Shown: positions 16,749-24,109 of the stretch, piece by piece | Position numbering within the stretch: the stretch's first letter is position 1 | Layout: each line of letters begins with the position of its first letter | Assembly (NCBI GenBank): GCA_041163945.1 | Contig: JBEAQJ010000167.1 | Location: 1 to 59,087, forward strand | DNA from: Roseicyclus sp041163945 | Lineage (GTDB): Bacteria > Pseudomonadota > Alphaproteobacteria > Rhodobacterales > Rhodobacteraceae | Direction: 5' to 3' | Length of the DNA: 59,087 nt | Translations under genes and position numbers: made by a program | Notes under the pieces: generated by a model | Databases searched by the model: none | Told to the model about the DNA's origin: nothing | The model's input: the letters and a program-made list of their open reading frames with translations, nothing else

Positions 16749-17255
16749 CTACTCGATGATCATCAGCGGCGCGCCGTATTCGACCGGCGCCCCATCTTCG
16801 ACAAGGATGCGTTTGACGACGCCCGCCCGCGGGGCGGGGATCTGGTTCATGGTTTTCATCGCCTCGACGATCAACAGGGTCTGCCCCTCGCTCACCCGGT
16901 CGCCGACCGACACGAAGGCCTTGGTGCCGGGTTCGGCCTGAAGATAGACGGTGCCCACCATCGGCGAGGTCACCGCGCCAGGCGCCTGGGCGGGGTCTTC
17001 GATCGCGGCGGGCGCGGCGGCAGCGGGCAGGGCGGCGGCGGCGGGTGCGGCCAGGGCGGCTGCGGCAGGGGCCATCATCTGCACCGGGGCGGGCATCATC
17101 GCGGTGTGACGGGCCACGCGCACGTTCAGCCAGTCATGTTCGCCATATTCCCGTTTGACATGCAGTTCGCTGAGTTCGTTCTTGCGCAAAAGCTCGGCCA
17201 ACGCCTCGATAAAGGCCACGTCATTGGCGCGCGTTGCATCCGTCTTGTCGCTCAT
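16749..17255 (-). CDS. accB: Biotin carboxyl carrier protein of acetyl-CoA carboxylase
   Basis: 168 residues. N-terminal helix DVAFIEALAELLRKNELSELHVKREYGEHDWLNVRV, then an Ala/Pro-rich flexible linker (about 65-90), then the biotinyl domain with the thumb and the biotinylation motif VEAMKTMNQIPAP, where the Lys of MKT carries biotin. ATG 17255 (MSDKTDATRANDVAF) is preceded by a AGGACAAAG stretch on the minus strand; the earlier in-frame Met is in non-conserved sequence. First gene of the accBC operon. Confidence 0.96.
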   Translation of the reverse strand: MSDKTDATRANDVAFIEALAELLRKNELSELHVKREYGEHDWLNVRVARHTAMMPAPVQMMAPAAAALAAPAAAALPAAAAPAAIEDPAQAPGAVTSPMVGTVYLQAEPGTKAFVSVGDRVSEGQTLLIVEAMKTMNQIPAPRAGVVKRILVEDGAPVEYGAPLMIIE

Positions 17256-17575
17256 CTTTGTCCTCGCATGTGGGGGCCGCGATGGCGCGGGCCCATGCCC
17301 CTTGCCCGGCAATGTCTGAACCGCCGGCTGTCGCATGGCTATAGCGCAGGGTTTGGCCGGGGAAAACCCGATCCTTCATCCTTTGGCACGGCTTTTGCGG
17401 CCCGATCCCGTGCCGGCCTGCGGCGGGCGTGCCTGATTTTTCGGCACAGTGCGGACAGCCGGCCCGAAAACTGCGGTTTGCCGTGGGTCGAAATAAATTT
17501 ACCGTTTGATAAAAAAATGCACCCGTGACAGCGTGGCAACGACAGCCAGCCTTGCGCGCGCACGGAGATCTGCCG
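17256..17575. other. 320-base divergent region accB / preT
   Basis: Non-coding. Holds the accB promoter region on the left and, at 17383-17398, a near-consensus sigma-54 promoter facing preT. Downstream of that motif, the stretch 17494-17520 is AT-rich in an otherwise very GC-rich region. No riboswitch structure was recognised. Confidence 0.6.
17383..17398 (+). promoter_or_regulatory. Sigma-54 (RpoN) promoter for preT-preA
   Basis: TTGGCACGGCTTTTGC matches the RpoN consensus TGGCAC-N5-TTGC, with GG and GC dinucleotides exactly 12 bases apart as needed for the -24/-12 elements. It would start transcription near 17410, about 165 bases before preT. Nitrogen control of pyrimidine degradation is biologically sensible. 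No other copy with correct spacing was found in this window. Confidence 0.75.
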
Positions 17576-18931
17576 ATGACCAACAGCCCCTTTACCCCCG
17601 GTATCGTGCCCGCCCGGCTTGGGCCGGATGCGCTTGCGACCAATTTCGCCGATTTGCACGCGCCGTTCGATCCGCACGAAGCGCTTGTGGCGGCGGATCG
17701 CTGCTATTTCTGCCATGACGCGCCGTGCATCACGGCCTGCCCCACCACGATCGACATTCCGCTGTTCATCCGCCAGATCGCCACCGGCACGCCCGAAGCC
17801 GCGGCAAAAACGATCCTGGATCAAAACATCCTGGGCGGCATGTGCGCCCGCGTCTGCCCCACAGAAACGCTGTGCGAACAGGCCTGCGTGCGCGAAGCGG
17901 CCGAGGGCAAGCCGGTCGAAATCGGCCGGTTGCAGCGCTATGCCACGGATCGGTTGATGGCGACGGGCCAGCATCCCTTTGCCCGCGCGCCATCCACGGG
18001 CAAGCGAGTGGCCGTCGTGGGGGCGGGCCCCGCGGGGCTGGCTTGCGCCCATCGTCTGGCGATGCACGGGCATGGCGTGGATCTGTTCGATGCGCGCCCC
18101 AAGGGTGGCGGGCTGAACGAATACGGGATCGCGCACTACAAGGCGACCGATGGGTTCGCGGCGGCCGAATTGGATTGGCTGATGCAGATCGGTGGCATCC
18201 GCTTGCACACCGATCGGGCGCTGGGGCCGGATCTGACGCTTGCGGCGCTGCAGTCCGATTATGATGCGGTGTTTCTCGGGGTGGGGCTTGCCGGCGTGAA
18301 CGCGTTGGGCGCCGAAGGCGCGACGCGGGCCGGCGTGCGCGACGCGGTCGATTTCATTGCGGATCTGCGGCAGGCGGGCGATCTGTCTCAACTGCCCGTC
18401 GGGCGCCGCGTGGTGGTGATCGGCGGCGGCATGACGGCCATCGACGCCGCGGTCCAGGCCAAGCTTCTGGGGGCCGAAAGCGTGACGATCCTTTATCGCC
18501 GCGACCGCGCCGCCATGCCCGCCAGCCCCTACGAACAGGATCTGGCCGCCGCCAAGGGCGTGCAGATCCTGTGCAATGCCCTGCCGGTGGCGATCTTGGG
18601 CAATGGGGCGGTGACAGGGGTCCGGGTCGAATACACGCGCAGCGCGGGCCGGGATCTGATCGGCACGGGCGAAACCTTTGACATGCCGGCCGACCAGGTG
18701 CTCAAGGCCATTGGCCAAACGCTGTCAGGGGCCCCGGATGGGCTGGCCATCGACGGCGGCAAGATCAAGATCACGGGTGCCGGGCGCACGAACCAACCGC
18801 GCGTCTGGGCGGGCGGGGATTGCGCGGCAGGTGGCGCCGATCTGACCGTGACGGCTGTTGCCCAAGGCCGCGACGCGGCCGAAGACATCCACGCATGCCT
18901 GACGGGCCAAAGCGATTATTCGTACGAATAA
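17576..18931 (+). CDS. preT: NAD-dependent dihydropyrimidine dehydrogenase, subunit PreT
   Basis: Flavin/Fe-S electron-input subunit of the PreTA dihydropyrimidine dehydrogenase, reducing uracil and thymine. 451 residues related to the GltD small subunit of glutamate synthase. N-terminal Fe-S domain with CYFCHDAPCITACPTTIDIP and GGMCARVCPTETLCEQACVRE; FAD-binding VAVVGAGPAGLACAHRL; NAD-binding VVVIGGGMTAIDAAVQAKLLGA; C-terminal NQPRVWAGGDCAAGGADLTV. ATG 17576 follows CGGAGA with suitable spacing; the longer opening upstream is not conserved. PreA follows 60 bases later. The genomic partner, and not a glutamate synthase large subunit, settles the PreT call. Confidence 0.93.
   Translation: MTNSPFTPGIVPARLGPDALATNFADLHAPFDPHEALVAADRCYFCHDAPCITACPTTIDIPLFIRQIATGTPEAAAKTILDQNILGGMCARVCPTETLCEQACVREAAEGKPVEIGRLQRYATDRLMATGQHPFARAPSTGKRVAVVGAGPAGLACAHRLAMHGHGVDLFDARPKGGGLNEYGIAHYKATDGFAAAELDWLMQIGGIRLHTDRALGPDLTLAALQSDYDAVFLGVGLAGVNALGAEGATRAGVRDAVDFIADLRQAGDLSQLPVGRRVVVIGGGMTAIDAAVQAKLLGAESVTILYRRDRAAMPASPYEQDLAAAKGVQILCNALPVAILGNGAVTGVRVEYTRSAGRDLIGTGETFDMPADQVLKAIGQTLSGAPDGLAIDGGKIKITGAGRTNQPRVWAGGDCAAGGADLTVTAVAQGRDAAEDIHACLTGQSDYSYE
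18916..18931. repeat. 16-bp perfect palindrome at the preT stop codon
   Basis: TTATTCGTACGAATAA is fully self-complementary and ends with the TAA stop of preT. It could be a protein-binding site for control of preA or part of an RNA structure. It is close to a second inverted repeat ten bases on. Confidence 0.6.
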
Positions 18932-18940
18932 ACGGAGGAC

Positions 18941-18964
18941 GCGAATTTTCGGACGGAAATTCGC
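18941..18964 (+). repeat. Inverted repeat between preT and preA
   Basis: GCGAATTT (18941-18948) and AAATTCGC (18957-18964) are perfect complements around an eight-base centre. As RNA this forms a hairpin 27 bases before the preA start. No T-run follows, so it is more likely a processing/stability or protein-binding element than a terminator. Confidence 0.6.
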
Positions 18965-18991
18965 ACAAGCGCAAAAGGGGAGACCGGAACC

Positions 18992-20296
18992 ATGGCAGAC
19001 CTTTCCAGCGATTTTCTGGGCATCAAATCGCCCAATCCGTTCTGGCTGGCCTCTGCGCCGCCGACGGACAAGGCCTATAATGTCGTGCGCGCCTTTCGTG
19101 CGGGTTGGGGCGGGGTGGTTTGGAAAACCCTTGGCGAAGCCGGCCCGCCGATCGTCAATGTCAGCGGCCCGCGCTATGGCGCTGTTTGGGGGGCCGATCG
19201 CCGCTTGCTGGGTCTGAACAACATCGAGCTGATCACCGACCGCCCGCTCGAGGTGAACCTGCGCGAAATCAAGCAGGTCAAGCGCGATTGGCCCGACCGC
19301 GCGATGATCGTGAGCCTGATGGTGCCGTGCGAAGAACAGGCCTGGAAGGCGATCCTGCCGCTGGTCGAAGACACCGGGGCCGACGGGATTGAGCTGAATT
19401 TCGGCTGCCCGCACGGCATGTCCGAACGCGGCATGGGCGCAGCGGTGGGGCAGGTGCCCGAATACATCGAAATGGTCACGCGCTGGTGCAAGCAAAACAC
19501 CCGCATGCCCGTGATCGTGAAGCTCACGCCCAACATCACCGACATCCGCTATCCCGCGCGCGCCGCGAAACAGGGGGGCGCCGATGCCGTCAGCCTGATC
19601 AACACGGTGTCGTCGATCACCTCGGTCAATCTCGACAGTTTCAGCCCCGAACCCTCGATCGACGGGCGCGGCAGCCACGGCGGCTATTGCGGGCCGGCGG
19701 TCAAGCCCATCGCCTTGAACATGGTGGCCGAGATTGCCCGCGATCCGCAGACGCGCGGATTGCCGATTTCGGGCATCGGTGGGGTGACCACCTGGCGAGA
19801 TGCGGCCGAATTCCTGGCGCTTGGGGCGGGCAATGTGCAGGTCTGCACCGCGGCCATGACCTATGGTTTCAAGATCGTGCAGGAAATGATTTCGGGCCTG
19901 TCGCAGTATCTGGATGAAAAGGATCTGGCGCTGTCCGAATTGATCGGGCGTGCCACCCCCAATGTGACCGACTGGCAGTATCTGAACCTCAACTTCGTCA
20001 CCAAGGCGCGCATCGATCAGGACGCCTGCATCAAATGCGGCCGCTGCTACGCGGCCTGCGAAGACACCAGCCATCAGGCCATTTCGATGTCGCCGGACCG
20101 CGTGTTCGAGGTGATGGATGACGAATGCGTGGCCTGCAACCTGTGCGTCAATGTCTGCCCGGTCGAGAACTGCATCACCATGGAGCGCATGCCCGCAGGC
20201 AGCATCGATCCGCGCACGGGTGCGACCGTTTCGGATGAATATGCCAATTGGACGACCCATCCCAACAACCCCGCCACGCGCACGGCCGCCGAATGA
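18992..20296 (+). CDS. preA: NAD-dependent dihydropyrimidine dehydrogenase, subunit PreA
   Basis: Catalytic FMN subunit of dihydropyrimidine dehydrogenase. 434 residues. The barrel begins KSPNPFWLASAPPTDKAYNV; active-site NFGCPHGMSERGMGAAVGQ contains the catalytic Cys region; VKLTPNITDI and GIGGVTTWRDAAEFLALGAGNVQVCTAAM bind FMN. The C-terminus has two 4Fe-4S motifs, CIKCGRCYAACEDT and CVACNLCVNVCPVENC, which receive electrons from PreT. A GGGGAGA ribosome site precedes ATG 18992. Ends convergently with rutR, with a large stem-loop between. Confidence 0.96.
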   Translation: MADLSSDFLGIKSPNPFWLASAPPTDKAYNVVRAFRAGWGGVVWKTLGEAGPPIVNVSGPRYGAVWGADRRLLGLNNIELITDRPLEVNLREIKQVKRDWPDRAMIVSLMVPCEEQAWKAILPLVEDTGADGIELNFGCPHGMSERGMGAAVGQVPEYIEMVTRWCKQNTRMPVIVKLTPNITDIRYPARAAKQGGADAVSLINTVSSITSVNLDSFSPEPSIDGRGSHGGYCGPAVKPIALNMVAEIARDPQTRGLPISGIGGVTTWRDAAEFLALGAGNVQVCTAAMTYGFKIVQEMISGLSQYLDEKDLALSELIGRATPNVTDWQYLNLNFVTKARIDQDACIKCGRCYAACEDTSHQAISMSPDRVFEVMDDECVACNLCVNVCPVENCITMERMPAGSIDPRTGATVSDEYANWTTHPNNPATRTAAE

Positions 20297-20299
20297 CCC

Positions 20300-20340
20300 G
20301 GCCGCCAGCGGCGCGCAGCCCGGCGCGCCCTTGGCGGGCC
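20300..20340. terminator. Bidirectional stem-loop between preA and rutR
   Basis: An inner stem GGCGCGC/GCGCGCC (20310-20316 with 20323-20329) is flanked by outer pairing of GGCCGCCA (20300-20307) with TGGC-GGGCC (20332-20340). It sits between convergent stop codons. T-runs are poor, as is usual in high-GC genomes. Confidence 0.5.
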
Positions 20341-20347
20341 CCTAAGA

Positions 20348-20959
20348 TCAGGGCGCAAGAAGCCGGGTGAACAGCCGGTCCAGAAAGCCCTCGGCCTCGG
20401 TCAGGGGATCGCGGTTCGCGCCCAGCACGGCGCGGATCTGAACATCGAAATCGGCATAGTGCTGGGTCAGCGCCCAGATCGAGAAGATCAGGTGATGCGG
20501 GTCGACATCGGCGATGCGCCCGGCCGCGGACCAGCCCCGGATCACGGCCGACTTTTCATCGACCAGCGCCTTCAGGTCGGTGGCCAGCGCATGTTCGATA
20601 CGCGGGGCGCCCTGGATGATTTCATTGGCGAAAAGCCGCGATTCGCGCGGATAATCGCGGCTGAGTTCCAGTTTGCGCCGCATGTAGGCGCGCAATTCGG
20701 CAATCGGGTCGCCATCGGGGTTCAACGCCCGCAGCGGCGCCAGCCAGGTATCCATCAACTGGCTGAGCAAGCTGACATGGATCGCTTCCTTGGAGGGGAA
20801 ATAATAAAGCAGGTTCGGCTTTGACAGGCCCGCCTGCGCCGCGATCATGTCAAGGGTCGCCCCCCGAAAGCCATGTTGGGAAAACACCGCAAGCGCTGCT
20901 TCAAGGATGGTTTCGCGATTTTGCCGCTGGATGCGGCTGCGTGGTTTGTGCTGTCCCAT
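20348..20959 (-). CDS. rutR: RutR, TetR-family pyrimidine-responsive regulator
   Basis: TetR-family repressor; in E. coli RutR binds uracil/thymine and releases TTGACCA-NN-TGGTCAA. The 203 residues begin MGQHKPRSRIQRQNRETILEAAL, with the helix-turn-helix TLDMIAAQAGLSKPNLLYYFPSKEAIHVSL (about 43-72) and a RutR-type C-terminal ligand domain (KLELSRDYPRESRLFANEIIQGAP, HHLIFSIWALTQHYADF). ATG 20959 is chosen over upstream in-frame codons because homology begins there. An exact RutR consensus palindrome lies about 170 bases upstream, between this gene and the divergent aminotransferase, implying autoregulation and control of the pyrimidine genes. Confidence 0.93.
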   Translation of the reverse strand: MGQHKPRSRIQRQNRETILEAALAVFSQHGFRGATLDMIAAQAGLSKPNLLYYFPSKEAIHVSLLSQLMDTWLAPLRALNPDGDPIAELRAYMRRKLELSRDYPRESRLFANEIIQGAPRIEHALATDLKALVDEKSAVIRGWSAAGRIADVDPHHLIFSIWALTQHYADFDVQIRAVLGANRDPLTEAEGFLDRLFTRLLAP

Positions 20960-21097
20960 GCGCGTATCTGAGCGCGTGGCCCCGCCCGGCACAAGCCCCG
21001 TTTCGCCCACTGCCCAGCCATCGGGCAGCCCGGCCCATGCGGGCATCATTTGCCTTGTCTTTGTGCGCGCACTGACCGAGAATTTCGGCGCGGGCCG

Positions 21098-21125
21098 TTG
21101 ACTGGCACAGCGCCTCTTCTAGCGT
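21098..21125 (+). promoter_or_regulatory. Possible sigma-70-type promoter for the aminotransferase operon
   Basis: TTGACT (21098-21103) and TAGCGT (21120-21125) are 16 bases apart. Transcription would begin near 21132, inside the RutR palindrome at 21130-21145, as expected for a repressed promoter. The -10 match is moderate. Confidence 0.4.
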
Positions 21126-21129
21126 CCGA

Positions 21130-21145
21130 TTGACCATTTGGTCAA
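21130..21145. promoter_or_regulatory. RutR operator, exact consensus
   Basis: TTGACCATTTGGTCAA is identical at every defined base to the published RutR consensus TTGACCA-NN-TGGTCAA: two perfect 7-bp arms around TT. It lies between divergent rutR and the aminotransferase gene. On the minus strand its TTGACC can also serve as a -35 for rutR (TAGAAG 18 bases on). Confidence 0.9.
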
Positions 21146-21202
21146 AAACAATTCAACGATCCGCTGGCGCATGCACGGATCGGCAACACAGGGAATGCCG
21201 CC

Positions 21203-22534
21203 ATGGCGCTTGACCGTTCCAACCCCGTGCCCAACGATCTGTCGGCATTCTGGATGCCCTTTACCGCGAACCGCCAGTTCAAGAAGGCGCCGCGGATGCT
21301 GGTCTCGGCCGATCGCATGCATTACCGCACCGCCGATGGCCGGCAGGTTCTGGATGGTGTTGCGGGGCTTTGGTGCTGCAACGCCGGCCACAACCGCCCC
21401 AAGATCGTCGAAGCGATCCGCCAGCAAGCGGGCGAGCTGGATTACGCCCCTGCCTTTCAGATGGGCCATCCCAAGGCATTCGAGCTGGCCAATCGCCTGC
21501 GCGACATGGCGCCCCAGCCGATGGAGCATGTGTTTTTCACCAATTCCGGGTCCGAGGCGGTGGAAACCGCGCTCAAGATCGCCATCGCCTATCAGCGTTC
21601 GATCGGGCAGGGCACGCGCACGCGGTTGATCGGGCGCGAACGCGGCTATCACGGGGTGAATTTCGGCGGCATCTCGGTGGGGGGGATCGTCAACAACCGC
21701 AAGTTTTTCGGCACGCTGTTGAACGGGGTCGACCATCTGCCCCACACCCATCTGCCCGGCAAAAATGCCTTTAGCCGCGGCCAGCCTGAACACGGCGCCG
21801 ATCTGGCCGATGAACTGGAACGGATCGTGGCGCTGCATGGCCCCGAAACCGTCGCTGCCGTGATTGTCGAGCCCGTGGCGGGCTCGACCGGTGTTCTGAT
21901 CCCGCCCCAGGGCTATTTGCAGCGGTTGCGCGAACTGACCCGCAAGCATGGTATCTTGCTGATCTTCGACGAGGTCATCACCGGTTTTGGTCGGTTGGGT
22001 GCGCCGTTCGCGGCCGATTACTTCGGCGTCATGCCCGACATGATCACCTGCGCCAAGGGGCTGACCAACGGCGTGATCCCGATGGGGGCGGTGTTGGCCA
22101 CGAAGGAAATCCACGACGCCTTCATGCATGGTCCCGAGCATGTGATCGAGCTGTTCCACGGCTACACCTATTCGGGCAACCCCATCGCCTCGGCAGCGGG
22201 GCTGGCCACGCTCGAGACCTACCGCGAAGAGGGGCTGTTCGAACGCGCCGCCGAGATCGCCCCCTATTGGGAGGACGCGGTGCACAGTCTCAAAGGGCTG
22301 CCGCATGTCATCGACATCCGCAACCTGGGCCTGATCGCCGGCGTCGAGCTGGAGCCCATTGCCGGCGAACCGACCAAGCGGGCGTTCAGCGCCTTCCTTG
22401 ATGCCTATGAGCACAACGTGATGATCCGCACCACGGGCGACATCATCGCCATGTCGCCCCCCCTGATCATCGAGAAGTCGCATATCGACACGTTGATTGG
22501 CACGCTGTCGGACGTTCTGAAACGTTTGCATTAA
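21203..22534 (+). CDS. Omega-amino acid (beta-alanine):pyruvate aminotransferase
   Basis: Class III PLP aminotransferase, 443 residues. PLP lysine Lys285 in DMITCAKGLTNGVIPMGAV; cofactor Asp256 in ILLIFDEVITGFGRLG; FFTNSGSEAVETALKIA binds the phosphate. The N-terminal SAFWMPFTANRQFKKAPRML is typical of beta-alanine:pyruvate aminotransferases. In this operon its natural substrate should be beta-alanine and 3-aminoisobutyrate, the end products of reductive pyrimidine breakdown, giving malonate semialdehyde (or its methyl form) and alanine. First gene after the RutR operator; a carbamoyl hydrolase follows after 38 bases. Confidence 0.92.
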   Translation: MALDRSNPVPNDLSAFWMPFTANRQFKKAPRMLVSADRMHYRTADGRQVLDGVAGLWCCNAGHNRPKIVEAIRQQAGELDYAPAFQMGHPKAFELANRLRDMAPQPMEHVFFTNSGSEAVETALKIAIAYQRSIGQGTRTRLIGRERGYHGVNFGGISVGGIVNNRKFFGTLLNGVDHLPHTHLPGKNAFSRGQPEHGADLADELERIVALHGPETVAAVIVEPVAGSTGVLIPPQGYLQRLRELTRKHGILLIFDEVITGFGRLGAPFAADYFGVMPDMITCAKGLTNGVIPMGAVLATKEIHDAFMHGPEHVIELFHGYTYSGNPIASAAGLATLETYREEGLFERAAEIAPYWEDAVHSLKGLPHVIDIRNLGLIAGVELEPIAGEPTKRAFSAFLDAYEHNVMIRTTGDIIAMSPPLIIEKSHIDTLIGTLSDVLKRLH

Positions 22535-22572
22535 AAGAGCGCGCTAAAATATTGACTTGAAAGGCAGATGTA

Positions 22573-23823
22573 ATGTCGGCCCCCGGCAAGAACATGATCA
22601 TCGACGGCGAACGCCTGTGGCAATCGCTGATGGAAATGGCCCAGATCGGGCCGGGTGTGGCGGGCGGCAACAACCGCCAGACCCTGACCGACGAGGATGC
22701 CGAGGGCCGCGCGCTGTTCCAAAGCTGGTGCACCGCGGCGGGGCTGCGCATGGGCGTGGACCAGATGGGCAACATGTTTGCCCGGCGCGAGGGCACCGAC
22801 CCAGATGCCTTGCCCGTCTACATGGGCAGCCATCTGGATACCCAGCCGACGGGCGGCAAATACGACGGCGTGCTGGGGGTTCTGGGCGGGCTTGAGGTGA
22901 TCCGCACGCTCAATGACCTGAACATCAAGACACGCCATCCCATCGTCGTGGTCAACTGGACCAACGAGGAAGGCACCCGCTTCGCCCCGGCCATGTTGGC
23001 GTCGGGCGTTTTTGCGGGGCGCCATACGCAAGATTGGGCCTATGACCGGGTCGATGCACAGGGCAAGCGCTTTGGCGATGAACTGGAACGGATCGGCTGG
23101 AAAGGCAGCGAACCGGTGGGCAACCGGCCGATGAAGGCGTTTTTCGAGCTGCATATCGAACAGGGCCCGATCCTTGAGGCCGAGGGCAAGCAGATCGGCG
23201 TCGTCACCCATGGGCAGGGGCTGCGCTGGATCGAATGCACCATCACCGGCACGGAAAGCCACACGGGATCGACGCCGATGGCCATGCGGCGCAATGCCGG
23301 GCGGGGTCTGGCGCGGGTGACCGAGCTGGTCCACGAAATCGCGATGGCCCATCAGCCCGGGGCGGTGGGCGCGATCGGGCATGTCGATGTCTATCCCAAT
23401 TCGCGCAACATCATTCCGGGCAAGGTGGTCTGCACGGTCGATTTCCGCAGCCATATCCTTGAGACCCTGAACGCCATGGTGGCCGAGCTGATGGATCGCG
23501 CGCCCGGCATATGCGCCGATATCGGGGTGAGCTTCGAGGCGCAGATCGTCGGGCAGTTCGACCCGCCCGCGTTCGATGCGGGCTGTGTGGCGGCGATCCG
23601 TGGGGCGGCCGAACGGTTGGGCTATTCCCACATGGATATCGTGTCGGGCGCCGGCCATGACGCGTGCTGGATCAACGACGTGGCGCCGACGGCGATGGTG
23701 ATGTGCCCCTGCGTGGGCGGGCTCAGCCATAACGAGGCCGAAGACATCAGCCCGGAATGGGCGGCGGCGGGAACCAATGTCTTGTTTCACGCCGTTCTCG
23801 AGACCGCGGAGATCGTCACATGA
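22573..23823 (+). CDS. hyuC: N-carbamoyl-beta-alanine amidohydrolase (M20 family Zn hydrolase)
   Basis: Hydrolyses N-carbamoyl-beta-alanine to beta-alanine, CO2 and ammonia, the third step of reductive pyrimidine degradation. 416 residues of the HyuC/AmaB group: Zn ligands in VYMGSHLDTQPTGGKYDGVLG, VVVNWTNEEGTRFAPAMLASGVFAG and ELHIEQGPILEAEGKQIGVV; the dimerisation domain holds SHTGSTPMAMRRNAG; a last ligand region is SGAGHDACWINDV. It could also accept other N-carbamoyl amino acids, but location between the aminotransferase and dihydropyrimidinase supports the beta-alanine role. The stop overlaps the next small lipoprotein gene. Confidence 0.92.
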   Translation: MSAPGKNMIIDGERLWQSLMEMAQIGPGVAGGNNRQTLTDEDAEGRALFQSWCTAAGLRMGVDQMGNMFARREGTDPDALPVYMGSHLDTQPTGGKYDGVLGVLGGLEVIRTLNDLNIKTRHPIVVVNWTNEEGTRFAPAMLASGVFAGRHTQDWAYDRVDAQGKRFGDELERIGWKGSEPVGNRPMKAFFELHIEQGPILEAEGKQIGVVTHGQGLRWIECTITGTESHTGSTPMAMRRNAGRGLARVTELVHEIAMAHQPGAVGAIGHVDVYPNSRNIIPGKVVCTVDFRSHILETLNAMVAELMDRAPGICADIGVSFEAQIVGQFDPPAFDAGCVAAIRGAAERLGYSHMDIVSGAGHDACWINDVAPTAMVMCPCVGGLSHNEAEDISPEWAAAGTNVLFHAVLETAEIVT

Positions 23824-24083
23824 TGCGCGGGGGCGCTGCGGCGGGCTTGGCCACGGTCATGATCATGGGTCTGTCGGCCTGTGTCGGCACGCCCGACGGT
23901 GAGGCCCAGCCCATCAGCGAAACCGTTCGCGCGCTGGCGGCGCCGGGTCAGGATCTGACGCAGGCCCGTCTCGAAAGCGACGGCTGCTATTGGTATCGGT
24001 ACGAAGGGCCGGTTGAAACCACCTTTCTGCCGCTGTTGACGCGCGACGACCGCATGATCTGTGTGCGCGCGCCGGCAAGCTGA
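23820..24083 (+). CDS. Small predicted lipoprotein in the pyrimidine operon
   Basis: 87 residues beginning MMRGGAAAGLATVMIMGLSACVG, with a clear lipobox (LSAC) so that mature protein would start at Cys21 or so. The rest, about 65 residues, contains two further Cys (GCYWYRYEGP, MICVRAP) that could pair in the periplasm. Starts ATG 23820 (ATGA overlap with hyuC) or ATG 23823. No family recognised. Its insertion between hyuC and the dihydropyrimidinase gene within an operon suggests a role with pyrimidine uptake, but no function can be stated. Confidence 0.8.
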   Translation: MMRGGAAAGLATVMIMGLSACVGTPDGEAQPISETVRALAAPGQDLTQARLESDGCYWYRYEGPVETTFLPLLTRDDRMICVRAPAS

Positions 24084-24109
24084 CCAACATCGAACCGGGG
24101 GGTGATGCG

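Noticed and set aside
15225..17528. A 767-residue open frame on the plus strand across accC and accB
   Set aside because: Antisense shadow caused by GC-biased third positions; accC and accB on the other strand are unmistakable and the shadow has no recognisable domain.
17339..18718. Minus-strand frame of about 460 residues across preT
   Set aside because: Shadow of preT; low-complexity composition and no start signal.
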